Source: Eikenella corrodens (GTDB lineage: Bacteria > Pseudomonadota > Gammaproteobacteria > Burkholderiales > Neisseriaceae). From it: a stretch of 64,000 bases of DNA. Made by a program: the position numbers and the translations under genes. Location: NCBI RefSeq assembly GCF_003990355.1, contig NZ_CP034670.1:1364001-1428000 (forward strand), given 5' to 3'. The notes below the pieces were generated by a model. It worked only from the letters and a program-made list of their open reading frames with translations, was not told the DNA's origin and made no database searches. Of the stretch, positions 17,111 to 26,426 are shown piece by piece (position 1 is the first letter of the stretch; every line of letters begins with the position of its first letter).

Positions 17111-18193
17111 ATGAGCAAGACCATGAAAGCCATGACCTATTACGGCGAAAACGATGTCCGCTTCGAAGACTGCCCGGTTCCCACTATCATTGATCCTACC
17201 GATGCTATCATCCGCGTTACCAAAACCACCATTTGCGGTACGGATTTGGGCATCATGAAGGGCAAAAACCCGGAAATCGAAGCAGTTGCCCGCGAAAAAA
17301 CCGGCAAATGGGAAGGCCGCATTCTCGGCCACGAAGCCATCGGCGTGGTGGAAGAAGTGGGCTCTGCCGTTAAGGACTTCAAAAAAGGCGATAAAGTGAT
17401 CGTATCCTGCGTGAGCCACTGCGGCACTTGCGATAATTGCCAGAAACAGCTCTATGCCCACTGTCGTAAAGAAGGCGGCTGGATTATGGGCTATATGATC
17501 GACGGCACTCAAGCCGAATATGTGCGCACGCCGTTTGCCGACAATTCGCTCTACCACCTGCCCGAAACCCTCAACACCGACGTGGCCGTATTCCTCTCCG
17601 ACGCACTGCCCACCGGCCATGAAATCGGTGTGCAATATGGTCAAGTGAAACCTGGTGACGCCATTGCCATCGTTGGCGCTGGCCCCGTTGGCATGGGCTG
17701 TCTGCTGACGTCCCAATTCTATTCTCCGGCCACCATCATTATGGTGGATATGGACGAAAACCGCCTGGTCATGGCCAAAGAAATGGGTGCCACCCACACC
17801 GTCAATCCGAACAAGGAAGATGCCGTGGCCAAGATTTTGGAAATTACCGGCGGCCGAGGCGTGGATTGCGCCATGGAAGCCGTGGGCTACCCCGCCACTT
17901 GGGATATCTGCCAAAAAGTAGTAAAAGAAGGTGGCCACGTGGCCAACGTCGGCGTACACGGCAAATCCGTGGAGTTCGATTTGGCCAAACTGTGGATCAA
18001 GAACATCACCGTTACCACCGGCCTGGTCAACGCCAACACCACCGGTATGCTGCTCAAAGCCTGCGAATCCAGCAAACTGCCGATGGAAAAACTGGCCACC
18101 CACCGCTTCAAATTCAGCGAAATGGAAAAGGCCTACGACGTGTTCAAACACGCTGCCGACACCAAAGCGATGAAAGTCATCATCGAAGTGTAA
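17111..18193 (+). CDS. Zinc-dependent alcohol dehydrogenase
   Basis: Medium-chain NAD(P)-dependent dehydrogenase, 360 residues. Catalytic zinc ligands are in TICGTDLG (near 40) and GHEAIGVVEEVG (near 75); the structural zinc cluster CGTCDNCQKQLYAHC starts near residue 105; the Rossmann motif is VGAGPVGMG near 195, with Asp in MVDMDENRL suggesting NAD. The WIKNITVTTGLVNANTTGML region is similar to isopropanol/secondary-alcohol dehydrogenases, but substrate is not settled. Start has TAGGAG upstream. An IS sits 78 bp before the start and may affect its expression. Confidence 0.9.
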   Translation: MSKTMKAMTYYGENDVRFEDCPVPTIIDPTDAIIRVTKTTICGTDLGIMKGKNPEIEAVAREKTGKWEGRILGHEAIGVVEEVGSAVKDFKKGDKVIVSCVSHCGTCDNCQKQLYAHCRKEGGWIMGYMIDGTQAEYVRTPFADNSLYHLPETLNTDVAVFLSDALPTGHEIGVQYGQVKPGDAIAIVGAGPVGMGCLLTSQFYSPATIIMVDMDENRLVMAKEMGATHTVNPNKEDAVAKILEITGGRGVDCAMEAVGYPATWDICQKVVKEGGHVANVGVHGKSVEFDLAKLWIKNITVTTGLVNANTTGMLLKACESSKLPMEKLATHRFKFSEMEKAYDVFKHAADTKAMKVIIEV

Positions 18194-18220
18194 GCCGGTT
18201 TGCCTAATGAAATGATAAGA

Positions 18221-18251
18221 GGGCTACCTGAAAATTTTCAGGTAGCCTTTT
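18221..18251 (+). terminator. eikDUS inverted-pair terminator
   Basis: GGGCTACCTGAAAA directly followed by TTTTCAGGTAGCCTTTT, 27 bp after the alcohol dehydrogenase stop. Confidence 0.75.
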
Positions 18252-18398
18252 GCTGCGCCCAAGCAATATGAATATCTGCAGCGGGCAGTAGGGCGCTCAA
18301 GCGAACCAGTGCGGCAGAAGAAATTGACTACCGCTTTTTCCCGCCCGCCCGTTAGGCTAAAATACGCCCCGCCAAACCAAATGAAGGAAACCATAGCT

Positions 18399-19034
18399 AT
18401 GAACTTAACCGTTATCGATCATCCGCTGATCAAGCACAAAATCACCCTGATGCGCAAAGCCAACTGCAACACCTACCAATTCCGCACTTTGGTAAAAGAG
18501 CTGGCCCGCCTGATGGCCTATGAAGCCAGCCGCCATCTGGAAACCGAGCCGCTTTCTATCGAAGGCTGGTGCGGCCGCATCGAAGGCGAGCAGATTAAAG
18601 GCAAAACCGTAACCGTGGTGCCGATTTTGCGTGCTGGCCTGGGCATGCTCGACGGCGTGCTCGACCTGTTGCCCACCGCCAAGATCAGCGTAGTCGGCCT
18701 GCAGCGCGACGAAGAAACCCTGCAACCGGTTTCCTATTTCGAGAAATTGGTGAGCAAAATGGACAAACGCCCGGCCATGATTCTCGACCCGATGCTCGCC
18801 ACCGGCGGATCGATGGTCGCCACCATCGATTTGCTGAAGAAAAAAGGCTGTCGCAACATCACCGCCTTGGTGCTGGTGGCCGCGCCTGAAGGCGTGAAGC
18901 TGGTGAACGACAAGCACCCGGACGTGAAAATCTACACCGCCGCGCTCGACAGCCACCTCAACGAAAACGGCTACATCATCCCCGGCTTGGGTGATGCCGG
19001 CGACAAGATTTTCGGCACCAGGCAATCGGCTTAA
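18399..19034 (+). CDS. upp: Uracil phosphoribosyltransferase
   Basis: Pyrimidine salvage enzyme converting uracil and PRPP to UMP. 211 residues from ATG 18399 (MNLTVIDHPLIKHKITLMR), the usual start; the frame is open 90 bp further up but without support. PRPP-binding loop is MILDPMLATGGSMVATIDLLKK near residue 127 and the uracil-binding C-terminus is NGYIIPGLGDAGDKIFGT. An AAGGAAA ribosome site precedes the ATG. eikDUS terminator follows. Confidence 0.95.
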   Translation: MNLTVIDHPLIKHKITLMRKANCNTYQFRTLVKELARLMAYEASRHLETEPLSIEGWCGRIEGEQIKGKTVTVVPILRAGLGMLDGVLDLLPTAKISVVGLQRDEETLQPVSYFEKLVSKMDKRPAMILDPMLATGGSMVATIDLLKKKGCRNITALVLVAAPEGVKLVNDKHPDVKIYTAALDSHLNENGYIIPGLGDAGDKIFGTRQSA

Positions 19035-19056
19035 TTGCTCAACTCATCGTGCCAAC

Positions 19057-19095
19057 AGGCTACCTGAAAACCGTGAAAGCACTTTCAGGTAGCCT
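19057..19095 (+). terminator. eikDUS inverted-pair terminator after upp
   Basis: AGGCTACCTGAAAACCG and CACTTTCAGGTAGCCT, then a second such pair at 19120-19162; two hairpins in tandem before the next gene. Confidence 0.65.
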
Positions 19096-19265
19096 CTAAA
19101 CTCATCATCGCATTTCCCGCCAAGGCTACCTGAAAAAGCGGGCAAACTGTTTTCAGGTAGCCTGAATTGCCACTTGGCAGACTCCACCGAACGACTATAG
19201 CCAAAGCGATTATTCCCCTCCAGCAGGCAGGAATCTGCGCTTGAGCTATCCCGAAAAACAACGTC

Positions 19266-19952
19266 ATGGTCTCCACCCTCACACTCCTCTCCCTTGCCGC
19301 CACCGGTTTTCTCGGCGGCGGCCATTGCGCCGGTATGTGCGGCGGTTTGAGTACTGCCTTTGCCCTGCAGCTGCCGCCGCAGGTGGGGCGCGTGAAGCTG
19401 ATTGTGCTGATGAATCTCGGCCGCATCGGCAGCTACACTTTCATCGGCTTCTTGCTGGGCGCGCTGGGGCAGTTCGGCATTTCGCTGGATCAAACCCGCC
19501 TGTTGCAGCATATCCTGTTTGCCGCCGCCAACCTGCTGCTGCTGTTTATCGGCCTGTATCTGGCCGGGCTCAACGCCTATGCCGCACAGGTGGAAAAGCT
19601 CGGCCGACCGGTGTGGCGGCGGCTCAATCCGCTGCTTAACCGGCTCTTGCCCATCCAAAACACCCCCGCCTGCTTCGGCGTCGGCCTGCTGTGGGGCTGG
19701 CTGCCGTGCGGCATGGTATACAGTGCTTCGCTGTATGCGCTGGGCAGCGGCAATGCGGCGGATGGGGCGCTGATGATGCTGGCCTTTGGCTTGGGCACGC
19801 TGCCGAACCTGCTGGCAATGGGGCTGTTTGCTAACCAACTCAAAGGCCTGCTGCAACATCCGCGTTTCCGGCTGGCAGCCGGGCTGAGTGTCAGCCTGTG
19901 GGCGGCATGGCAGCTGTGGCATGGAGTGGCGGTTTGGCTGCAGGCTGGTTGA
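19266..19952 (+). CDS. Sulfite exporter TauE/SafE-like membrane protein (UreH-2 type)
   Basis: 228-residue inner-membrane protein with about six hydrophobic segments. The motif GGGHCAGMCGG near residue 20 and the second half-repeat with GWLPCGMVYSA mark the small family often annotated as TauE/SafE or urease-accessory-like and often found near cytochrome oxidase assembly genes; the Cys/His motif suggests metal handling. No cytochrome oxidase gene is present here, so the role is open. Confidence 0.8.
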   Translation: MVSTLTLLSLAATGFLGGGHCAGMCGGLSTAFALQLPPQVGRVKLIVLMNLGRIGSYTFIGFLLGALGQFGISLDQTRLLQHILFAAANLLLLFIGLYLAGLNAYAAQVEKLGRPVWRRLNPLLNRLLPIQNTPACFGVGLLWGWLPCGMVYSASLYALGSGNAADGALMMLAFGLGTLPNLLAMGLFANQLKGLLQHPRFRLAAGLSVSLWAAWQLWHGVAVWLQAG

Positions 19953-20032
19953 TCAGTTTGAAACAGCGATGGCGCAATAACAGCCGGATGACTGCACTTT
20001 TCCCATATCGGGGAACGGTTATCCGGCTGTTT

Positions 20033-20135
20033 TATAGTGAATTAATAAAAACCAGTACAGCGTTGGCTTACTTTGCCGTGCTATTGTACGGTCTGCGGTT
20101 CGCCGCCTTGTCCTGATTTTTGTTAATCCACTATA
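20033..20135. repeat. Correia-type miniature element
   Basis: TATAGTGAATTAATAAAAAC to TTTTTGTTAATCCACTATA, about 103 bp, slightly diverged core (TTGGCTTACTTTGCCGTG). Confidence 0.8.
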
Positions 20136-20167
20136 TATTCGGCTAGCTACCGGCAGCGACGCATAAT

Positions 20168-20214
20168 TAAAGGCTACCTGAAAGTTATTCGCTTGCTGCT
20201 TTTCAGGTAGCCGG
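20168..20214. repeat. eikDUS inverted pair
   Basis: AAGGCTACCTGAAAG and CTTTTCAGGTAGCC separated by about 18 bases, between the Correia element and tadA. Confidence 0.6.
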
Positions 20215-20252
20215 ATAGGCTAGGGGGCTTATATCAGATCAGCATCTGTGGT

Positions 20253-20342
20253 AAATCAAAATTGCGTTGGCTCGCCGAGCTGTAAAGCGTGCACTGCTTG
20301 TGGCCAGTCGCCTTGTCTCATTCCTAATTTAAATCCGCTCTA
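20253..20342. repeat. Degenerate Correia-like remnant
   Basis: The order AAAATTGCGTTGGCTCGCC, then TCGCCTTGTC, then AATTTAAATCCGCTCTA follows the Correia core and right end with many substitutions. It overlaps the 3' end of tadA by a few bases. Confidence 0.45.
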
Positions 20343-21104
20343 TCCTTGCCTCCGCACCTGGAAAAATCGTTGCAACAGTTGCGCACTTTCCCTTGCCAAC
20401 ACGCCGCCTTGCACGGCGGTGTGCGGGTTGAGTTGTTTGTTGGCAAACAGGTCGAGCACGCTGCCGGCAGCGCCGGTTTTCGGTTCGGGGGCGGCATAAA
20501 TCAGGCGGCGGATTCTCGATTGCATGATGGCGCCGGCGCACATGCTGCACGGCTCGAGGGTCACGTATAAATCGCAGCCGTCCAGCCGGTAGTTGCCCAA
20601 GCGGCGGCCGGCCTCAGTGAGCGCGGCGATTTCGGCATGGCGGCACACGCTGTGTTCGGCCACGCAGGCATTGGCGCCGCGCCCGATGATTTCGCCCCGG
20701 CACACCACCACCGCGCCCACCGGCACTTCGCCTGCGGCCAAAGCTTGTTCGGCCAGTTGCAAAGCCTGCCGCATCCAATGTTCGCTTTCTTCCGGCGGCG
20801 GGAATAGCGCCACCGGGCGATGGGCACGCAGTTTGGCGCGCCATGTGGCTTGTTCGGCTTCGTTCAGGTAGCCTTCCCGCCCTTCGGCCAACAATACCAA
20901 CTGCCACAGCGTGGATTCGGTCACGGTGAGGCCGCTGGCTTTGAGCAGCAGGAAAGCGGTGGCGGGCGTGGTGCGCTGTAGTTCGGCGGTGTCGGTTATA
21001 CCCAATTCAAGCAGCGCTTGCCGGGTTTTGGGGGCAAGCGGTGGGGTAGTGAGCGGGGTGGCGTGCATAATGGACGGGAATAATGGCTGAATGGGCAGCA
21101 TCAT
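20340..21104 (-). CDS. tadA: tRNA-specific adenosine deaminase with N-terminal TfoX-C-like domain
   Basis: Makes inosine at the wobble base of tRNA-Arg. The C-terminal 150 residues are a standard TadA with zinc ligands in RHAEIAAL (near 155, catalytic Glu) and EPCSMCAGAI (near 183). Residues about 22-85 (TRQALLELGITDTAELQRTT, AFLLLKASGLTVTESTLWQL) resemble the helical TfoX C-terminal domain. At 254 residues it is about 90 longer than E. coli TadA. Start could be Met1, Met2 or Met13. An in-frame DUS encodes GYLNEAEQ. Confidence 0.9.
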   Translation of the reverse strand: MMLPIQPLFPSIMHATPLTTPPLAPKTRQALLELGITDTAELQRTTPATAFLLLKASGLTVTESTLWQLVLLAEGREGYLNEAEQATWRAKLRAHRPVALFPPPEESEHWMRQALQLAEQALAAGEVPVGAVVVCRGEIIGRGANACVAEHSVCRHAEIAALTEAGRRLGNYRLDGCDLYVTLEPCSMCAGAIMQSRIRRLIYAAPEPKTGAAGSVLDLFANKQLNPHTAVQGGVLARESAQLLQRFFQVRRQG

Positions 21105-21134
21105 AATTGCGTGGCTGTGCTTGAGGCAAGGCAG

Positions 21135-21175
21135 GAGGCTACCTGAAACGCAGAGATAGGTTTCAGGTAGCCTTC
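21135..21175. repeat. eikDUS inverted pair
   Basis: AGGAGGCTACCTGAAACG and GGTTTCAGGTAGCCTT between the divergent tadA and VirK/YbjX-type genes. Confidence 0.6.
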
Positions 21176-21311
21176 ATTCCCGGCGGCAAGCCTTGCAAGG
21201 CCGTTGGCAAATCGGGTAGGATTGGCCGCTTTTCGATGGTCGGCTTTTGCCCGGCGTCGCTTTGTTTTTCACGCAAACGGCCTGGCGCCGTTTGGCATAA
21301 TATGGGCACTT

Positions 21312-22199
21312 ATGTCTGATTTATTTCACTTTCCCACTTTCGACGAACAGTATCCCAATCTGCGCGAACGGGGCATCCGCAAATATGCGGTAGTGTATCT
21401 GCGCGACCAAATCCAACGCCTGCTGGCGCGGCGGCAATGCGAAGCGTTTACCGCCTTCATCAACCGGCATCCGATGTGGGCACCGATTTTCCAACATAAT
21501 CCCTATGCCGCCCGCGCGGTGCTGGATACTTATGCCGACAACCGCTTCGGCAAAAACGAACGATTGCAGGCTGTAATCAACAACTTCACCTTGGCGCAAA
21601 GCAAACCTTCCGCCGCCAAGTGGCAAGAGCTGGTGGCGCAGCGCACGGTATTGCTCAACCATCCCGCGCCCGAGCTCTCCATCAGTTTGAATATCAACCA
21701 TAAAGACCCGTTGGAAGGCTTCTTTTTGGTGAGCCTGCAAAGCACCGAGCGCAGCCGTATTTACGATGCCGTATTCAGCTTTATCGCGCCCAACGGCCTG
21801 CTGATCACCTCCATCCAAGGCCCGCACAGCAGCGATGCCCCCGAGCTTATCCGCCACACCACCAAGCAGCTGCACGGCGTGCGGCCGATGTTTATGATGG
21901 TGAACGTATTCAAGCTGATGGCTGCCGAACTCGGCTGCGGGCTCTACGGCATTCCGCACAAAAGCCAAGCCAAATTCCGCTGGAACGACTCCAGCCGCCT
22001 GCTGTTCAACTACGATGCCTTCTGGCAGGAAAACCAAGGCAGCCTCGATGCCAACGGCTATTGGCGGCTGCCCACTCAAATCGAGCGCACGCCGCTGGAA
22101 GAAGTGCAAAGCAAAAAACGCTCTATGTACCGCAAACGCTATGAAATGCTGGATACGCTGGAGCAGGATATCCGCCGCTTCTTTCGTTCGGAAAGTTGA
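21312..22199 (+). CDS. VirK/YbjX family protein (DUF535)
   Basis: 295-residue cytoplasmic protein of the DUF535 family. The frame extends to 21204, but ATG 21312 (MSDLFHFPTFDEQYP) is the more likely start. Conserved family-like segments are PLEGFFLVSLQ, FSFIAPNGLLITSIQGPHSS and LYGIPHKSQAKFRWNDSSRLLFNYDAFW. Homologues in enterobacteria (VirK, YbjX, Mig-14 neighbours) are linked to envelope stress and antimicrobial-peptide resistance, but the biochemical activity is unknown. Confidence 0.82.
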   Translation: MSDLFHFPTFDEQYPNLRERGIRKYAVVYLRDQIQRLLARRQCEAFTAFINRHPMWAPIFQHNPYAARAVLDTYADNRFGKNERLQAVINNFTLAQSKPSAAKWQELVAQRTVLLNHPAPELSISLNINHKDPLEGFFLVSLQSTERSRIYDAVFSFIAPNGLLITSIQGPHSSDAPELIRHTTKQLHGVRPMFMMVNVFKLMAAELGCGLYGIPHKSQAKFRWNDSSRLLFNYDAFWQENQGSLDANGYWRLPTQIERTPLEEVQSKKRSMYRKRYEMLDTLEQDIRRFFRSES

Positions 22200-22224
22200 T
22201 TGCGAGGCGGCAACAGTGTGCCCA

Positions 22225-22270
22225 CTGCGTTTCAGGTAGCCTTCCAACCGACGGGAGGCTACCTGAAACC
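22225..22270. repeat. eikDUS outward pair
   Basis: GTTTCAGGTAGCCT and AGGCTACCTGAAAC separated by about 12 bases after the VirK/YbjX-type gene. Confidence 0.6.
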
Positions 22271-22326
22271 TATCCGCTCCAAAACCAAGCCCTGTATGTT
22301 CAGGCAGCCTCTTATGGCGATGAACA

Positions 22327-22432
22327 TATAGTAGATTAAATTTAAATCAGGACAAGGCGGCGAGCCGCAGACAGTACAAATAGTACGGCAAGGCGAGGCA
22401 ACGCTGTACTGGTTTAAATTTAATTCACTATA
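22327..22432. repeat. Correia-type miniature element
   Basis: TATAGTAGATTAAATTTAAA to TTTAATTCACTATA, 106 bp; lies between two convergent genes. Confidence 0.85.
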
Positions 22433-22452
22433 CAGGGCTGAGTTTTATGGGT

Positions 22453-23085
22453 TTAAACTGTTTTGCCTTTGTATTCGCATAAGTCATACACGATGCATTC
22501 GTGGCACAGGGGCTTTTGCGCTTTGCAGGTGTAGCGGCCGTGCAGGACGAGCCAATGGTGGGCGTTGAGCAGGAATTCTTTGGGCACGAAGCGCATGAGT
22601 TTGTCTTCCACTTCGCGCACGTTTTTGCCGGGCGCGAGATTCATGCGGTTGGCCACGCGGAAAATATGGGTATCGACGGCCATGGTCGGTTGGCCGAAGG
22701 CGGTGTTGAGTACAACATTGGCGGTTTTGCGGCCGACACCGGGCAGCTCTTCGAGCGCTTCGCGGGTATTCGGCACTTCGCCGCCGTGCTTTTCCAGGAG
22801 CAGGCGGCAGGTTTGCATAATGTGTTTAGATTTTGTTTGGTAGAGGCCGATGGTACGGGTATATTCCATCAGTTGGCCTAGGCCCAAATCGAGGATGGCC
22901 TGCGGGGTGTTGGCCACGGGGAAGAGCTTGGCGGTGGCCTTGTTCACGCCTTTGTCGGTGGCTTGGGCGGAAAGCAGCACGGCGATGAGCAGCTCGAAGG
23001 GGCTGTGAAACACCAGCTCGGTGGTGGGGTTGGGGTTGGCGTTGTGCAGGCGTTGGAAGATTTCGCGGCGTTTTTGCTGGTTCAT
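22453..23085 (-). CDS. nth: Endonuclease III
   Basis: Base-excision DNA glycosylase/AP lyase for oxidised pyrimidines. 210 residues with the helix-hairpin-helix LPGVGRKTANVV (catalytic Lys near 120), catalytic Asp in AVDTHIFRV, and the 4Fe-4S ligands C-X6-C-X2-C-X5-C at about 187-203. Length and motifs are canonical. It ends 20 bp from a Correia element. Confidence 0.96.
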   Translation of the reverse strand: MNQQKRREIFQRLHNANPNPTTELVFHSPFELLIAVLLSAQATDKGVNKATAKLFPVANTPQAILDLGLGQLMEYTRTIGLYQTKSKHIMQTCRLLLEKHGGEVPNTREALEELPGVGRKTANVVLNTAFGQPTMAVDTHIFRVANRMNLAPGKNVREVEDKLMRFVPKEFLLNAHHWLVLHGRYTCKAQKPLCHECIVYDLCEYKGKTV

Positions 23086-23142
23086 GTTTGACAGGTGGGG
23101 TTTATAACTTACTGGATAAGCTTTAGAAATATTTTCAGGTAG

Positions 23143-23166
23143 CCTTAATTGAGGCTACCTGAAAAC
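23143..23166. repeat. eikDUS pair between nth and mltD
   Basis: TTTTCAGGTAGCCTTAATTG then AGGCTACCTGAAAA; a stem-loop in the leader of nth and the 3' end of mltD. Confidence 0.6.
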
Positions 23167-23186
23167 GTTGCGGGCTTGGGCAACGG

Positions 23187-25442
23187 TTAAGTGCCGCTGC
23201 TCACGCGCAGTTTTTGGCCGGGGTGCAGCACGCTGTTGCCCAAGTTGTTGCTGCGCTTGATGTCGGCCACAGAGGTGTTGTAGCGGCGGGCGATGGATTG
23301 CAAGGTATCGCCGCTGCGCACAGTGTGGGACACGGTTTGCTGGCGGCCGTTTCTGCCATTGCGATCGTTGGCGGCGCGGTTGTTGCGCTCGCTGCCGCGT
23401 TCGTTGCGGCTGTTGGGTTTGTTGTCGGCATGGCGGCTGGCAGCCTGTTGATTGCTGCCGCCGCCCACGTGCAATACTTGACCTGGATGGATGTTGTTGC
23501 CGCGCAGGTTGTTGGCACGGCTGAGCTCGGCCATGTCTACGTTGTAGCGGCGGGCAATGGAATACAGCGATTCGCCGGGCTGCACTTTATGGGTGACGGT
23601 TTGTGCGCCGCGGCGGTTGGCTTGTTGTTCTTGGCGGGTTGCCCGGCGTTGGTTATTGCCGGTGTTGGCGGCCAGCTGGCCGGAGTCGGCGTTGTTGGTG
23701 CGGCGTGCCTCAGCTTGGGCTTGGTAGCGGGCTTCCTGCGCTTCGGGTTGGGCTAAGGATGCGCGCACGGCGGCTGCGGCGCTGTTGCCGTTGTCGGCTT
23801 CGTCGGCAGGCGGGATATCGTTTTCTACGCTGCTGCTGTTGGCCAAGGACATCAATGGGTCGGGCTGGAGGTTGCTGTTGTCGGCAAGCTCGACAGTTTC
23901 AGGTAGCCTGTCTGTTGGGGTATTGATATTGCTGGAAGCAGCAGGTTGCTCTACGGTTTGGGCAGCCGTTTGGATAATCGTCGGAGCCGTGGCTACCTGA
24001 ATATCGGGTGAGCTGGTTACACGAGGTGCCGGCTCGGCAGGGCGGGTGTTGTTGGCAGCCAATGCGGCAAAAGCGGCAGGAGCCGGGTTTGTTGCCTGCT
24101 GTACGGGCACACGAGCGGGTTCAGACTGGCGGGCCGGTTGGGCTGAGGCTACCTGAACAGGAGCGGGCGGTGTGGCAACAGGCTGGGTAGCAGGTTTGGC
24201 AGCAGCCACGGCGCTATTGCGCTCAGTTACGTTCTGGCTATTGCGACGGATAAGGTTGCCCAGCGGGTCGTCGCCGGCGGGCTTGTTATCAGCCAGTATC
24301 TGCACGCCGCGGCCGAGCTGGCTGTTGTTCAGGCTGTTTTTGGCCACGAGAATAGGCAGGCCGGCACGGATGGTATTGCTGCTCAAGCCGTTGGTGCGGC
24401 GCAGGTCGGCCACGCTCACGCCGTTGCGGTCGGCAATGTCGCTGAGGGTGGTGGCGCCGTCAGAACGCAGGATGTCGTAGGAGAGCAGGGACTCTTTGGA
24501 CGCACTGCGCAGGTTGCGCTCGAAGGCGTTTACCGCGCCCACGGGCAAGAGCAGTTTGCGCTGGCCGTTTTCGGGCATGAATACGGGCACTTTAAAACTG
24601 GGGTTGAGCGCTTCAAATTCGGCCTGGCTGATGTTGGCCAGGCGGGTGATGGCGTTGATGTCCATCGGGCTGTCGATGCTGATGGCTTCGAAATAGGGCT
24701 TATTTTCGATGTTGGAAAGGTTTAAGCCGAATACTTGCGGGTTGCTCACGAGGTTGCGCACGGCCAGCAGTTTGGGCACGTAATTGCGCGTTTCGTTGGG
24801 CATGTTGAGGTTTTCATACACCGGCTCGAGCCCCTGGCTGCGGGCGCGGTTCACTGCGCGGCTCACGTTGCCTTCGCCCCAGTTGTAGGCGGCCAGCGCG
24901 AGCGACCAGTCGCCGAACATATTGTGCAGATATTGCAGATAATCCAATGCGGCGTTGGTAGAGGCGTAGATGTCGTGGCGGCCGTCGTAAATATGGTTTT
25001 GCGCCAGGCCGTAGTGGCGGCCGGTGGCGGGCATAAACTGCCACAGGCCGGAGGCGCCCACGTGGGAGCGGGCTTTGGTAACGAATGCACTCTCGATAAA
25101 CGGCAACAGGGCGATTTCGGAAGGCATATTGCGCTTTTCCACTTCGGAGAGAATGTGGTAGAGGTAGGGGCGGCTGCGCTCCACGGTGCGGTTGAAATAG
25201 GCGCTGCGGGTGCTGTAGTAGGTTTCGTGGCGGCGCACGATTTCCGGGTTGACTTCGCTCATGCGGAAGTCTTGCCGCATACGTCCCCACAGATTGTTGT
25301 GGTGGGAGGGATTGCGCAGAATAGCAGCGTTGAGGTTGGTGATGGAGGCGGCAATCTGCTCCGGCGTATAAGTTTGGGCGAGGGCAGAAGTAGGAATTCC
25401 CAGGCTTAAAACGGCCAAGGAAAGAAATTTCAATTTACTCAT
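23187..25442 (-). CDS. mltD: Membrane-bound lytic murein transglycosylase D-like, three LysM domains
   Basis: Cleaves peptidoglycan glycan strands. Of 751 residues, 1-23 are a Sec signal (LSLAVLSLGIPTSALAQ, no lipobox, so probably soluble periplasmic), the SLT domain is near 90-200 (catalytic Glu in LLPFIESAF, then GASGLWQFMPATGRHYGL, AAYNWGEGNV), a LysM is near 320-365 and two LysM repeats near 615-660 and 705-750. A Pro/Ala/Gln low-complexity linker of about 200 residues separates them and contains DUS-derived stretches. Confidence 0.9.
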   Translation of the reverse strand: MSKLKFLSLAVLSLGIPTSALAQTYTPEQIAASITNLNAAILRNPSHHNNLWGRMRQDFRMSEVNPEIVRRHETYYSTRSAYFNRTVERSRPYLYHILSEVEKRNMPSEIALLPFIESAFVTKARSHVGASGLWQFMPATGRHYGLAQNHIYDGRHDIYASTNAALDYLQYLHNMFGDWSLALAAYNWGEGNVSRAVNRARSQGLEPVYENLNMPNETRNYVPKLLAVRNLVSNPQVFGLNLSNIENKPYFEAISIDSPMDINAITRLANISQAEFEALNPSFKVPVFMPENGQRKLLLPVGAVNAFERNLRSASKESLLSYDILRSDGATTLSDIADRNGVSVADLRRTNGLSSNTIRAGLPILVAKNSLNNSQLGRGVQILADNKPAGDDPLGNLIRRNSQNVTERNSAVAAAKPATQPVATPPAPVQVASAQPARQSEPARVPVQQATNPAPAAFAALAANNTRPAEPAPRVTSSPDIQVATAPTIIQTAAQTVEQPAASSNINTPTDRLPETVELADNSNLQPDPLMSLANSSSVENDIPPADEADNGNSAAAAVRASLAQPEAQEARYQAQAEARRTNNADSGQLAANTGNNQRRATRQEQQANRRGAQTVTHKVQPGESLYSIARRYNVDMAELSRANNLRGNNIHPGQVLHVGGGSNQQAASRHADNKPNSRNERGSERNNRAANDRNGRNGRQQTVSHTVRSGDTLQSIARRYNTSVADIKRSNNLGNSVLHPGQKLRVSSGT

Positions 25443-25680
25443 GGTGGAGGAATGAGTCCGTTGTGGTTAACGTTATGATTAGCTAAAATTTTTTGGATAT
25501 TAAAGGCTGGGCGGAAGCGGTGTCAAGCTACAACTGAACGCTTTGCCTGCACGGCATGCGCAAAGATAGAATGATAACACGAGAGTGCGTCCGAACTCTC
25601 TTTTCCGGCAGGTTTCTTTACGCGGTGTTTTGCAAAATTTTGTTTGATCGGTATGATGGCTGGCAGAATGAGGAGGCGGC

Positions 25681-26373
25681 ATGATAGAAGAACACAGGTT
25701 GGCCGAATGGTTGGACAACACCGCCACGGGAGGCTACCTGAAAACAGCGGAGCAGGCGTTTTTTGCCGCGCATACGGCTAATCCATACGGCATCACCGTG
25801 GTCGCTTCGCTTTGCGGCTGGGACGGCTGGCCGCAGCAGGTGTTGCGGCTGGGGCGGGGTAGGGCGCAGGCAGATGTGGTATGCGCACTGCCGCATCTGC
25901 CGCTGTTGCCGGGCAGCGTGCAGACTTTGCTGCTGCCGCACGGTTTGGAATTATGCGCGCAGCCGGAAGAATTGCTGCGGGAGTGTTTCCGTGTGCTCGT
26001 ACCCAACGGCGGCCTGGTGCTCAGCGGGTTTAACCCGTATTCGCTGTGGCGCTTCGGGCTACCTGAAAAACAACTCGGCCTGCGTGCCCATGCGCTGCCG
26101 TTGCCGAAAGTGCGGCGGATGCTGGACGAAGCCGGTTTCAGGCCGGACACGGGGCGGTTTATGGCCTATGTGCCGCCGTGGGAAAACGAGCGGGCGCTGC
26201 GGCGCTGGCACTTTATGGAGCTGGCGGGCAACCGCTGGTGGCCGGCGGCGGCGGCGGCTTACGGTTTGGCGGCGATGAAAACGGTGTATCCGCTCACCCC
26301 GCTGCGCGAAAAGGCCACCAGGCTGCGCGGCGAGGGATTTTCGCTGCTGCCGGGAAACTGCCGGCAGGGGTGA
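25681..26373 (+). CDS. SAM-dependent methyltransferase, class I (YafS-like)
   Basis: 230 residues with a class I methyltransferase pattern in the second half: LPLLPGSVQTLLLPHGLEL (motif II/III), ECFRVLVPNGGLVLSGFNPYS (post-I/III) and WWPAAAAAYGLAAMKTVYPLTP at the C-terminus. The glycine-rich SAM loop is not obvious (VLRLGRGRAQAD). Similar genes are annotated YafS-like. Two in-frame eikDUS copies encode GGYLKTAE and GLPEKQLG. Substrate unknown. Confidence 0.72.
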   Translation: MIEEHRLAEWLDNTATGGYLKTAEQAFFAAHTANPYGITVVASLCGWDGWPQQVLRLGRGRAQADVVCALPHLPLLPGSVQTLLLPHGLELCAQPEELLRECFRVLVPNGGLVLSGFNPYSLWRFGLPEKQLGLRAHALPLPKVRRMLDEAGFRPDTGRFMAYVPPWENERALRRWHFMELAGNRWWPAAAAAYGLAAMKTVYPLTPLREKATRLRGEGFSLLPGNCRQG

Positions 26374-26426
26374 AAATTCAGGCATTGTGCAAACCCGATG
26401 CTTTCAGTATAATCCGCACCTATCGC

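Noticed and set aside
25500..25680. Small gene or RNA between mltD and the methyltransferase gene
   Set aside because: No hairpin terminator, promoter or ORF with ribosome site could be supported.
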